From positions 1,205,741 through 1,269,740 of the forward strand of contig JAGYXB010001062.1 in the NCBI GenBank assembly GCA_022495005.1: a stretch of DNA of 64,000 nt, read 5' to 3'. This document shows, piece after piece, positions 27,401 to 38,701 of the stretch (positions within the stretch are counted from its first letter, which is position 1; the number at the start of each line of letters is the position of its first letter). The notes below the pieces were generated by a model. That model had not been told where the DNA came from. It worked only from the letters and a program-made list of their open reading frames with translations, and ran no database searches. This DNA comes from Rhyacophila brunnea (taxonomy: Eukaryota > Arthropoda > Insecta > Trichoptera > Rhyacophilidae). The position numbers and the translations under genes are program-made.

Positions 27401-28807
27401 CTTATACATTGGATTTGACAATTTATTATACTTTTCCGTATGTAACGGAAGAAATATAACATCTAAAATTACACTTAAAACATCATAATATGCCCAAAAC
27501 AGTTTTTCGTCATTTACTCAAAACTCAAAAAAGTCTCTAGAGCGGGTTTTGTAACTCTATGCCTCATATGGAAAATGAGAGAGAAAGAGAAATACGTAGA
27601 AATATTTTATCCCGGCATATTCCCAAATGCCCAAGGTATAGCGACCGAGCGGATTCCTTTTGTTTGAATTTTATACACACAGTTCGTCCGTCCGTGTGCG
27701 TCTCGCCTTGACGTGTTAGCCAATAATTATTATAATACATTGTACCTACATCTTAGATTATAACCTACATAGATTGTAAGATGTTTATTTTTGGAGGGTC
27801 ATTGACCAATTGACCTAATGGACCAGCCGCTATTGCTGCTAACCATATAATATGTGGACAAGAAACGTGACACCGCGTTGATACATATAAGTATAGTTTC
27901 CGACAACTATAATAATTTTAGGTGCGGCAGTTTGGAAAACTATTATGGAAACCTAGCAATATACCAATCACATTGTGATACCACCCAGTGACCTCTAGTT
28001 ATAGTTGTCAGTATCGTTGTAGCATCTGGCAAGTTAATCTATTTTTTTAACAAAACTAATTGTATATTCCAGGTTGCTGTAAAGACATTGCGTAAGGGCA
28101 CCATGTCTCCACAAGCCTTCCTCCAAGAGGCGGCCATCATGAAGCAGTTCCGGCACAAACGGCTGGTAGCGCTGTATGCAGTCTGCTCACAAGAAGAACC
28201 TATCTACATCATCCAAGAATATATGAGCAAAGGCTCTCTACTGGATTTCCTCAGAACCGGCGATGGAAGATACTTACAATTTGAAGATCTGATCTACATA
28301 GCGGCTCAAGTTGCCTCTGGAATGGAATACCTGGAATCCAAACTCCTGATCCACAGAGACTTGGCAGCGAGAAACGTTCTCATCGGTGAAGGCAACATTG
28401 CCAAGATTTGCGACTTTGGATTGGCGAGAATTATAGAAGACAACGAATATTGCCCGAAGCAAGGCTCCAGATTCCCCGTCAAGTGGACGGCACCGGAAGC
28501 GATAGTTTACGGAAAGTTTTCAATCAAAAGTGATGTTTGGTCGTATGGCATTCTACTCATGGAGCTCTTTACATACGGCCAGATTCCGTACCCCGGAATG
28601 CACGGTAGGGAAGTCATAGAACAGGTGGACAGAGGCTACCGTATGCCCAAGCCTCCCGGACACCACTTACCCGACGATATATACCGGCTCATGATGATGT
28701 GCTGGGACGCCACGCCTGACAAGAGGCCTACCTTTGAATTTCTCAATCACTACTTTGAGAGTTTCACGGTTACCAGCGAAGTTCCTTACCGAGAAGTGCA
28801 AGACTAA
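21405..28807 (+). CDS. Src64B: Src-family tyrosine kinase (Src64B orthologue), six coding exons
   Basis: This is a non-receptor protein tyrosine kinase that acts at the inner face of the plasma membrane and transfers phosphate to tyrosines of cytoskeletal and adhesion proteins. Coding exons are 21405-21453, 22089-22250, 22784-23000, 23209-23462, 24260-24447 and 28073-28807. All splice in phase and give 534 residues (the fly protein is about 550). The N-terminus MGNKCCSKR offers Gly2 for myristoylation and Cys5 and Cys6 for palmitoylation. It matches fly Src64B rather than Src42A. SH3 spans about 82-137, SH2 about 143-240 with Arg171 in FLVRP, and the kinase about 268-520. The kinase has the glycine loop GQGNFG (273-278), Lys294 in [12 protein letters not shown] (Asp386), DFG (Asp404) and activation-loop Tyr416. 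Tail Tyr529 in YREVQD is the usual Csk-type inhibitory site. Oddities are ALCGY in place of ALYDY in the SH3 domain and a 3.6-kb intron carrying a TE. Confidence 0.96.
22089..22250 (+). CDS. Src64B: Src64B coding exon 2 (unique region)
   Basis: The acceptor is GTTTACAG and the donor GTAAGA. It encodes residues 17-70, a Gly-rich, probably disordered unique region ([17 protein letters not shown]), and keeps phase 1 on both sides. The composition resembles the Gly/Asn-rich linker of fly Src64B. Confidence 0.92.
22784..23000 (+). CDS. Src64B: Src64B coding exon 3 (SH3 domain)
   Basis: The acceptor is GATTACAG and the donor GTAAGTT. It encodes residues 71-142. The SH3 hallmarks DWWRV and VPVNFVAEE are present. 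The normally conserved ALYDY reads ALCGY (residues 84-88), so the first ligand-contacting Tyr is a Cys. Confidence 0.95.
23209..23462 (+). CDS. Src64B: Src64B coding exon 4 (SH2 domain)
   Basis: The acceptor is TCTTTTAG and the donor GTAAGT. It encodes residues 143-227. WFF starts the SH2 fold, and FLVRP supplies the phosphotyrosine-binding Arg171. [11 protein letters not shown] and [15 protein letters not shown] are nearly the same as in fly Src64B. Confidence 0.95.
24260..24447 (+). CDS. Src64B: Src64B coding exon 5 (SH2 end, linker, glycine loop)
   Basis: The acceptor is TTAATTATAG and the donor GTAAAT. It encodes residues 228-290: the end of SH2 ([15 protein letters not shown]), the SH2-kinase linker with [16 protein letters not shown], and the nucleotide-binding loop GQGNFGEV. 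It ends in phase 0 just before the VAVK exon. Confidence 0.95.
24448..28072 (+). other. Src64B: Src64B intron 5, 3.6 kb, TE-bearing
   Basis: It separates the glycine-loop exon from the VAVK exon. The 2-kb TIR element at 25592-27570 accounts for more than half of it. The rest (24448-25591 and 27571-28072) is AT-rich without coding potential. It ends at TATATTCCAG. Confidence 0.85.
25592..27570. mobile_element. 2-kb TIR element in Src64B intron
   Basis: The left end CATATGAGGCGTAGAGTTAC continuing to AAAACCCGCTCT is mirrored at the right by AGAGCGGGTTTT continuing to GTAACTCTATGCCTCATATG, a TIR of about 34 bases with few mismatches. Subterminal ACCGCTC and CCCGCTCTG words repeat inside. No transposase domain was found in either strand, so it is non-autonomous. 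It shares end words and an internal TCAAAAAATCAAAAT segment with the element at 30014-30411. Confidence 0.8.
28073..28807 (+). CDS. Src64B: Src64B coding exon 6 (kinase catalytic core and tail)
   Basis: The acceptor is TATATTCCAG, and the exon runs to TAA at 28805-28807. It encodes residues 291-534: VAVK Lys294, alpha-C Glu309, [14 protein letters not shown], activation-loop Tyr416 in [25 protein letters not shown], and the C-terminal [10 protein letters not shown] with regulatory Tyr529. It has no internal breaks and is intact by all visible criteria. Confidence 0.97.
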   Translation, partial: VAVKTLRKGTMSPQAFLQEAAIMKQFRHKRLVALYAVCSQEEPIYIIQEYMSKGSLLDFLRTGDGRYLQFEDLIYIAAQVASGMEYLESKLLIHRDLAARNVLIGEGNIAKICDFGLARIIEDNEYCPKQGSRFPVKWTAPEAIVYGKFSIKSDVWSYGILLMELFTYGQIPYPGMHGREVIEQVDRGYRMPKPPGHHLPDDIYRLMMMCWDATPDKRPTFEFLNHYFESFTVTSEVPYREVQD

Positions 28808-29760
28808 AACGGTTATCGATGACAGTTCATTTAAAGTGGTGCTTCTGACAATTTTTCTAATAGTTTATTAACTACATTGGCAATTATTGTTGGCGTTCAC
28901 ACACAATATTATGGAGTTTTGCTACATCGCTTATGATAATATTTCAAGGAACAAATCGATTGCATCTCTCTGAAAACATTTGTTGCGTTTCTTGGGTATC
29001 ATAAGACAGTAGATGTTTGTTAGTGCCATAATTTAGGTGAACAGTGTATGGTTATATGTGATTAATTAATAAAATTGTTATCAAAACTGAACAAAGTGAA
29101 GGTCACAGTATTATTTTCATTTCCGCCTGTGTTTATTTGGTCAGTGTTTTTACAATATATTTTTAATCCTTCGTTTGATGTAATTATCATGGATAGTTAG
29201 CCAAATTCGTATATCAAAATAACTCACAAATAACTTGCATAATCCCAATTAATTATTATTTTCTTTTGAAACGAATACTGACCAAATGAATAGAAGCGTC
29301 TTATTTCCAAAGTCTTTAACATTTTTGTTGATGTTTAAATTGTCTTACAATAATGTAACATAGCCGAATAGTATTTTCACCTCAGTCAACCACAATAATA
29401 TATTATTATAGGAATGTGTCAAGTGGGATATAGAGCCACAAAATGTCCAAATTATCATAGTATGATAGAAATCGAATCAAGTTTCATTCCACATTAAAAG
29501 ACTGACTCTAATTAAATAACTTTTATCTAATCGCATCCTTTAGCAAGAAGTAATTATACAATCAAGAATCCTAATTTTCTTTCTCATTTTTATATTACTT
29601 ATCGCCTACTTAAGTATTAATTCACAGAAGATGTGTTTTATCAAATTTTTTTTGTCTGCATTTATCAATGGTTGAATTTTCCTTTGTGACAAAAAAAATT
29701 TCAGAGTCGATGCAGGGGCCTATCTACAATAACATAGTATTGAAATAAATGCAAATAAAG
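28808..29760 (+). other. Src64B: Src64B 3' UTR and downstream
   Basis: Candidate poly(A) signals AATAAA lie at 29068-29073, 29744-29749 and 29754-29759. The first would give a 3' UTR of about 280 bases, the later pair about 950. Which one is used cannot be told from sequence. Confidence 0.45.
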
Positions 29761-30013
29761 ATTTTGCTTCTATGATATTCATTAAATTACTGAACTATAT
29801 CTTACAGATATATGTACTACATAGAGCTTTGTGTCACCAATAAATATAATTATGGCATTATCGAAACAGGGGCTAACTCAAAACATGCATTTTTGTAGTG
29901 GGGCCCCTGTGATCCTAAACCACCACATTAGACCAGCACAATGCTTGAATACATTTGATCATTAAATCATTTCCTGCCATAAATAATTGTTTTTCAGTCT
30001 ATACACATTAGAT

Positions 30014-30411
30014 AATTGAGTCGCTTAGTCACCAAACCCGTTTTGGGTGATTTTTCAATAAAATTAGTTTTAAATGTACGTATGTGCTATACTGATAGGT
30101 CTACCAGTTTAACGAGGTGCGAGTTTTAAATTCCGTCCTGTTTCGTCAAAAAATCAAAATGAATCAATTGACCCGCGTTGCCAAACCCAATCTAGGATAA
30201 ATAAATAACAGGTTACTAAATCCGCTCTGCATAGCCAACCAATTAGACGTCGCAATTCAGGCCATGATTTTTAGCATACATTTTAATCGCTCCATGTTGA
30301 CTCACCACTACTAGCATCAACATCATTGTAAATGCACAAAACAGTTTTTCGTGATTTATTCGAAACTCTAAAAAACCTCCACAGCGGGTTTAGCGAATAA
30401 GCGACTCAATT
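30014..30411. mobile_element. TIR MITE downstream of Src64B
   Basis: AATTGAGTCGCTTAGTCACC at the left is mirrored by the complement of GCGAATAAGCGACTCAATT at the right. The interior has AAACCCG and CCGCTCTG words and a TTCGTCAAAAAATCAAAAT stretch shared with the larger element in Src64B intron 5. Non-coding, 398 bp. Confidence 0.78.
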
Positions 30412-33150
30412 TAACTGCATTGCATTTTCAATCCTTTAATGATTACCTACATGAAGAATATACTATCATGTATGACTATAAATATTTCTTTAAAATTATA
30501 TCTATCGTAAAAAAATAGACAAGTTGCATTTATGAGGTAGAGTTGTCTTTTATGATTGATATACCTGTGAGAAATGTTTGTTGCTTCTGAGAAATTGTAA
30601 TGTTACTTGAATTTGACATTACATATACGTTCACCTGAACATTATTACATTTTTAAACTACCTCGATTAATGGATATAATTATTAATTGATAATTTCTAA
30701 ACAATATCAAAAGAAAGCCTGAAACTTATATAATTTATATTATGTATGTAGGATGCCATTTGCGATATGATGCATTTGTAATAGGTATTCTTTTATGAAA
30801 AGTTCAATAGTATTTTGTCCTGATAAAAAATCTGATAATTTAGTTACATTTTTCTGCACAAATCAGATCTGCCAATATCATAGCGATTGTGTGAAATTTG
30901 ACTGATTTTCAGTTGATCTCAATTATTTTAAATCAAAGTATTAATGTAAGACACTGATCCGTGGAAAGGAAAGAAATTACGAAAATTTAATTCAATCAAC
31001 CATAAAATAAATTAAATTCTAATTCATAATTTAAACAATGCCATTAATACGACAAATACCATATAATTTAATTGCACTGCATTCTGTATCTTGGGCTACT
31101 TCAATATTCTTAGGCCCGTTTCAGACGGGACACCGGTGTCGCGCTCGATAGACTATAGGAGGCCTTTGTACCTTCTTACCGGTACATCATCACAGCCATT
31201 GTCGGAACTGAATATTGCCCCGCTCTTGCACATACATTTCTATGCAGATTTCGAGTAACATTTTCGCAGTGCCCTTCGTTAAAAGCCAAAAAAATTGTTG
31301 AATTTGAATAACCCAATTGCGTCGAATCTGTCTGTTCATATTATTAAACCCAACTCTTTCTCTATGAATATTCTCACTTCATTCTGTTAATATCTTCTTC
31401 TTCTTGGTCGTTCCCTCATGGCTGAGGTTCGTGACCAAGACTTTCCACCCCTCTCGATCCTCTGCTTCGCCTTCCCTAGAGGTTACCCAAAACCACCAGT
31501 AGTCTCTCCAGGTTTATTATATTGTCAAGAGCCGTTCCTGTATCTGAAGTCTCCAGATGATTGACTGGTTCGTCCTGTGCTCTGTCCAAGAAATACAAAG
31601 CATTCGGCGCCAATACAACATTCTGTTAATATAAAAAATCTGTTATTTTTTTCCTATCCGCGGGTCTTGAAAAGCATAGTCCTATTTAAAATGATTGTAA
31701 TTTAATGTTTAGATTAATTTTAATAGATTGTTATACTGTATAAAATATTCAATTATTATAATATCTGACTGTATTATCATCAGAGACCTCGTTATAACTC
31801 TGCATGTTAAGTATACGTAATACTTTAATGTTACTTACACTACACTTAATTATATTCGAAATTGAAAAATTCTGATACTTACACACTAACAATGACATAT
31901 TAAATGGACGACTCACTTCATACCCGGCGCGCACGAGAAAATGTGCATGAAAGTCATTCACAGATGTATAGGTAGATGTCACGTGACCATTGACGTATCC
32001 GTTTCCATTATGCGATACAAGCTTCGAGAATTTATAGTAATATAACCTTTATTGTAATGGCGTATTAGTGTCTTGACTCATTGCGTTAGAAACAGATTCT
32101 CGGTTACTTACGACTTCTCGGAGATTAGACGCAAGTGAGCCCAGCGAATCACAGGCGACTGACTGTCCAATGGTTCCTGTCATTCAATTGCATTGAATAA
32201 ACATTCATCAATATCTTAAAATGGCATTTTATAAATAATAAATAATACTAACACATGCACAGTGATATCCCATCTTTCTTGGAGTGTTTAGTAGATTTTT
32301 TTACAATTTTTAACTAGGCACATTGGCATTTTGTAACATAATAATAACGGTGGAGTCGAAACCTGACAGTCAGAAATTTTGTATGGGCAGACCCAGCGGT
32401 GTCGCCAGACCGCTTGCAAGCAGAATGTTCATTTGAGCGTAGGATACCGATATTAAAATATGAATTTCGCCATCCGGCAGACCCGACACAAAGTGAGTGT
32501 CATTTTATTTTCTAGATGCTTCGTCCATATTAATGTCATTGCACACTAACATGTGCTTTTTTGTGCGTCTCAATATAATGTTAACTTAATAAATAATTAA
32601 TGATTATTCCTGTATTTAATATTTTGTTTTCGTTCCGACAATGTCACAAAATAAAATAATTTCAACTGTTGTGTATTGTATTTGTAATTTTATCATTCGA
32701 CAGTCGTTTTCTATCATCTAATCTACAAGTTTATTATTTTCATGAAAATATTTCTTCTCGACCATCTATCTACCTATACTTAATATAATTTTTTGCCAAA
32801 AAAACACATTTTAACATAATATACGTCATATGTACTTAAATTTTGTACCATTCAAACTTCATTTCCCTCTTACATTTCAATACATCTTAAAATATATTAA
32901 AGTGCCTTATAAAATAATGTCATTTTCCTTCATAATTTATTACAAAATTGACCCAGTATGCAAACTTTTCATTTTTTATTCATGTTTATTTTTTCCAATA
33001 ATCTCTAACGTTCGTAAAATCACACTATTCTTTTATAAATGTTCATATTGTGTTGTCTGAAAATTATATTAAATATAGTCGTAAAACTACAAACCATAAT
33101 ACAATAACATTTCATTTGTATCCGATCAAATTGTATTCTTGAATTGTTAA
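30412..33150. other. Non-coding stretch
   Basis: No gene was recognised. A GC-richer patch at 31390-31610 (with CTCATGGCTGAGGTTCGTGA) looks like a dispersed repeat, but no boundaries were found. Frames at 31749-31982 and 32830-33060 are AT-rich and unsupported. Confidence 0.35.
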
Positions 33151-33513
33151 GGCTATACTTCAGCTGGGGCACGGTCTAAAACGATTGTGACTACGCGACG
33201 CGAAAATTGTGCAAACAACGCATGCCAAACGAAATGTAATTTGTCATATAAATTCAACATGCATCCATTTAATGTTATGTTTATTGTTCTATTAGTAATA
33301 ATAATAATATATTCATTGACATGTTTTCTTTTTCAAATAAATGGGTAATGTTTTTTAGTCATCTTTACACGATTTAAGAATTAATTCCCCCGACGCCATC
33401 ACAAAACAAATTGACATGTTCACAGCTCGACTTCGCTCTCCGATTGCCAGCGAGTCTGAAATTTCGTCGCACTTATAGTTGAAAATTATTTGCCGTTTCA
33501 CTGAAGTATGCTC
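33151..33513 (+). mobile_element. TTAA-flanked MITE, copy 3
   Basis: It belongs to the same family as 19883-20246, in the same orientation and of the same length to within a base. TTAA lies at 33147-33150 and 33514-33517. It has more substitutions in the terminal words than the other copies. Non-coding. Confidence 0.83.
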
Positions 33514-36500
33514 TTAAGAATACACAAATTATTGAGCTGAGTTTATAATATTGATACATGTATTGTTTTGTTTTAATAAATGTGTTATTATTCAATGATT
33601 TCAAAATTCCAAAAAAAAATCTCCATTAAATTATGTGTATGTGTAAAATAAAAAATATGCTTACAGGGTCACAAATTGATTGCAATAATTTGAAAAAATT
33701 TGTGATTTCATGATTTGAAAGCACAGTATGTACTTGTGGAAAACATTGTATAAATATTGTAAAATAATAATGTCGATTTAATGCATATTGTAGAACAAAT
33801 GGCAACTCACAATTTTTACTTCCAATATTTGATTTATGCCAGGTCTTGAATCCATTTTAGTTTTCATTGCTTATTCTTAATTAATTATATTTTCATTATA
33901 TTTTATTTTATGTTGATGATTCTTGGAATCTAGAAAAAATTACATACTCATCGATTGTATTGAGGCAATCCTCTCTGTGTTAAATTTCTCTTTAGCGTAC
34001 TCTAATAGCGTATGACAACGCAGACAAGAAAAAGTTTCTTTGTTTTAAAAAGTTTGGTCTGCATAGCAACGTAATGTAAAGAACAGTTAAGAGCGGGCTT
34101 GAATGAGTTTATACTTTAAGTAAATTTGAGATCTTGTAAACCTAACCCACATCCTTGTAAATCGAATTTTGTGATTTCGAAAACATTCATGCAATGATAT
34201 TTTACCGATTTTTTTATTTATTATTAATATTGATTTGATGTCGAGATTCAACGCTTTAGTGGCACTAAGTTTGCAAGTTGTTCTATCTATGACATGAGGG
34301 TGACCACATGTCATTAATATTTTTCATCTTATTTATGTAAATATAAAAAGTTACTCACTATTCAAGATTATTAGTTTTAACTTCGACTTTACCATGAAAA
34401 TAATATAACTGTGTTACTAGGTTCTTGAAGTATACAACTATATATATATATTAATTAAATCAGTTCTCATAAATAAAGTTACTTTTCACAATAATAGATC
34501 TCTTTTATACATTGTTTCAATAAATTATTACATATTGCTATAAAATATTAAACTAAGTAGTATTGTATCACATTCATAAGGAGTATCATCAATTAAATAT
34601 AAGTAGGTATAAACCATTTTCTATTTTTGAGGATAGATTATAGAAGTAGGTAATTCATCATTGTTCATATGTTTACTTTTCAGGATATCTTAGTTTCGAT
34701 AATTATTTGTTATCGTTATCTATGTTTCAAACTCACAAATGACTTACAAGTTTAAAGTCAATATTGTCTATTATTTACTTCAAAACAAAACTTTGGAAGA
34801 GTTTCTGTAATGGTTTCAATATATTGGAACCGATACATTAATTTACACTTTACAGCAAACGCATTTTTTATTGATTCATGCTATTATGGTTTATAATATT
34901 TTAAAATATGGCTAATTAAACATTATTATTTCAATGAATGTTATTATTTTCATGCAGTAATTATAATGATGTAAATATTCTATTGATTGAATTTGATACG
35001 CTGCGACCACTGGAACAGTGTTTATCCCGCATGGCGCTGTTGGCAAAACACGTGACCATTGTCGTGTTTTTTTGTTCCGCAAACAACTGTCATGGCAGTA
35101 CGAACATTACTGGTGCGGTTGCAGTGTAATAAGCATACTTTCTGGTCTTAGATATAGTATTTGTATGAAAACTTAGATGTCTTGTTATGATTGTGTTGCG
35201 TGTATTTTATATAAAGCGATGTATTTTTGACATTAAGCAAAAAAAATTAATACCAAAATCATAATATATTTGAAATATAATGAACAACTAACTGAATTTT
35301 GGTGTATTACAATACCAATGTTTTTTCATTTCAAAAGATACGAAGTAATTTATTCACTAAAAATTTGTATCACTTCTAGATTTATTAAATAATATTTAAA
35401 TAATTACCTATGTAAGATGCAAATATCTCAAGTTTCGTGAATCCTGCTATTTTTGAGCTATTCTCATTATTTTTTATACTTTACCCATAATCTATTTTGA
35501 CCAGGAAAATGGAATCCTGATATTAAAGTTACCTTTTTTCTTTCATCTGAAATAATCATGTTTAAAATTATATTTTCTGGATGAAATAAAAAACAAAAAT
35601 AAAATTGAATACTTATGCTTTTATCGAACGTGAAATAATTTTAGCAATGGATTCAAAATAAGTATTTAGTAATTATGTTCTGTACCTTAACAATATTATA
35701 TTTTAAGATATACCTACAGCTTATTATATTTAACTATACACAGTTTTGTACATAAAAAAATAAACACATAAAATTTGAAATACTTTGTCTTCAGTACTCT
35801 TCACTTTTGTTGTCCCTCACTACCTTAAATTTCCAAATGTCAATATCTTGTTTACAACTGTCAACGTCTGTCATAACTACTTATAGCCCAAACACATGCC
35901 ACTCCAGGTAGTGGTGGTCTAAACACACATTGCGGCAAACTGAGGTCGGTTTTTGCAATCATTGAACTTGTTTAAACATCTGGTCTGAATTAGTTTTGGT
36001 ATTCCGTGACCGGCACTAATTTCAACATGTGGTCAAAGTAGGGATTGCAATACCGGTATTTCAAAACCGGTATCCCAGTATTTTTCGATACCGAAACACC
36101 GGTTTTAAAAACAGAAAAGAGGATACAAATTGTATTAATGAACATAAAAGGTTAACAGGACTGTAATTTTTTTTTCGAGTTACGCGATGTCTTGTTTACT
36201 TCCGTTGCCCTTCGACGTAATTGGTGACCAGCAATGACACATGTAGATCTGCGAAATACATTTACATTATAGATAGGTGCTTCCCTAATTTTAAATTTAA
36301 CGTTTTGCCAGTAATAGAATAAGAATAATAATTACCTATACACTATAATGGACTTGCCCATGTCTAATTTTTGACTGATGACAATTCATGACTTTTCACA
36401 TCGTAAGAATCAACATAATTAAGTGCAATGATCATGGAAAAAAATCTAATAATTTTAATAATAATTATTGATGACAATATTATGTAAATGATTCAATATA

Positions 36501-37261
36501 AATATTAATTTTCTGAAACAAAATAAAATGGAATTTTTCAAAATTTTAGATCAAAGAGATTTAAAATAAAGCTATTTTATGTTATCAGATCCATAATATG
36601 TTTATTCAAATAATGAGAAAAGATACAGCATCGTATTGTCACAAATCGCAATTGCACAATTATAAGGTTCTAAATGTGTATTGTTGGCGAAACAAAAGTA
36701 ACATTGAGGCAGCTTAGAATATTACTTGATTGCTAGATTTGTTTTATCAAAAATAAACACAAGTATCCCTCTGAAGTTTTTCATTAGCACCCACAAGAAT
36801 TAAGTAAGCACATCTCTCCTTTCAATGCAATTATGTGATTAATTGGTAATGGCAAATGTGCCCCCTGAAAGTTAAGGGCCTCAAACCAAATTGCTGTCAT
36901 GACAGTCTTAACACAGAGGTATCAATTATTAATATTCATATTTTTTGTCAACTTGACTACACTACCAATTATTAATGATGTTTGATGATTTATTATCTGA
37001 GTTCACAAAACAAAGTGGTTTCAACAGATGTTCAAACAAGTTCAATGTATCGCACGAAATATACATTTACCATATAATAATAATTGGTACCTTTATTATT
37101 TCGTACCTATGCAAACTCACATATTACTGTATTAAGTAATGGACTGTTAGAAATTAAAAGGAAAATCAGTCACGATAGGTTCACTCTGCAACAATAGGTA
37201 CTTAGGTACTCTGTTCTTCTTCTAATATTTCCTGATAAAATAATTTATTTAAATATTGGTA
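33514..37261. other. Non-coding stretch with one possible hAT end
   Basis: No gene was recognised. Near 36040-36115 CAGGGATTGCAATACCGG-type words resemble one terminus of a hAT-like element, but no opposite end was found. The frame at 34938-35129 has no support. Confidence 0.35.
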
Positions 37262-37913
37262 AGGTGAATCGGGGTAAGTGTAGCTACTAAGATATCTCAG
37301 TATCTATTACAAATTGGATGATGCCATCTATAGAAAGGTGATAGCAAAGTCACTGATTTATAAAAATAATCAGAAATGGTGTCGATACCATGTTTTTTGA
37401 GGTGACTACATGGGTTATTCTTCAGGCGACATTTTGAAGTCGATGAGTGAGATGGTAGCAGTTACTTAACTATTTTTTTAAACATGGAAATCTGCACATT
37501 GTGGTTGTAAAATTTGGTGAGTATATATGTTTTGATTCCCTGCTTCACGTGTTGTTATCGATTTACTTATTGATAAGCATTTTAAAGTTTCAATCGAGTA
37601 GACACACTCTCCCCACGAAAGTAAACGCGTGGGGTAAGTGTACCTTTGTTTTGTGTCACACTTCCCCCATATATTTTCTATGAATTCGCATAGTCATTAT
37701 TTTAACTAGTGATGGGACACGACGCATTATTTATATTGATCGAAAAAATGTTCGTAATTGAAATAAAATGTTTATAATTTTATTATTATAGTTATATATG
37801 AGTTAAGTGGGTACCCGGAAGAGTTCATGTGTTTCAATTTAATACATAAGTTTTTAAAATAAGCGCTTATCTAACATGTGATAATTATTAATGTGAATTT
37901 TTTCCACATGTAA

Positions 37914-38330
37914 ACGAAAGACAGATAAAGGTGCATACGACCAAGGAAAATTACAAAAAACAGTTGAATGTGTAAAAAAACAATCTATTGACAGGATATG
38001 ACACTGCGAGAAAATACGCGATCCACGATCTACAATTATTGCTCATGTTTACGAAAGAAGAGAAGACAGTTTTAGCAGAAGTACAATATTACCCAAAGAG
38101 ATTGAAACATCTTTGGCAGAACATTTGCATACGTTGGAAAAGCATGTCTCACAAAAAAGTAGTCCTCGAATTAATTGGACGGTATATTAAAGAAAATAAT
38201 ATTAACCTACCGTTTAAAAACGAAGTACCCGGACACAATTGATTTAGGTATAGGTTTCATTAAAAGAAATAAGTTATCACTTAAATATGATGGTTACTTA
38301 AACCCTGACGGCTAAAATTATTAAACATAT
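37914..38330 (+). pseudogene. Pogo/Tigger-type transposase N-terminus, broken
   Basis: Across shifting frames this segment shows the layout of the helix-turn-helix and CENP-B-like region of pogo-type transposases. KTDKGAYDQGKLQKTVE is followed by a GYDTARKYAI-like second helix. An LPKEIETSLAEHL segment then precedes the CENP-B-type stretch VLELIGRYIKENNINLPFKN and a following IGFIKRNKLSLK. Stops and at least three frame changes interrupt it. The catalytic DDE part of element A was not found. Family placement is by motif recall, not alignment. Confidence 0.65.
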
Positions 38331-38701
38331 AACATGCTTTGCCCACTGATTCTCTGAATGCTGGTTGTCCAAATTCCAAGGAAAATAATTTGCGGGGCGC
38401 GGGTCACACGTCATTCCCGAAGCACCGTTCGCGGCTGACTGAAGCCACCTCAGGCCCGCGCCGCGCTACTTTCGTGACTTTATTATTTTATTTTTGTTAC
38501 CTGTTAACTGTGCGATGTTTTCGTAACGAATCCGCCCGGGTGGTCCAAGACAAAAGCATGTTCCATGCTAAAAACCGCAAGCCATAGAATATTATCGCAA
38601 AAAAATTTGCGATCCTTTTGTAATCAATTGGTACTATAACTTGTCTTATTAAACAGTACAATCATCAACCTAAATTTAAAAGATCGTCCACAAAGGATAT
38701 A

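Noticed and set aside
21405..28807. Src42A rather than Src64B
   Set aside because: The MGNKCCSKR start, the Gly-rich unique region and the YREVQD end match the Src64B type as I recall it.
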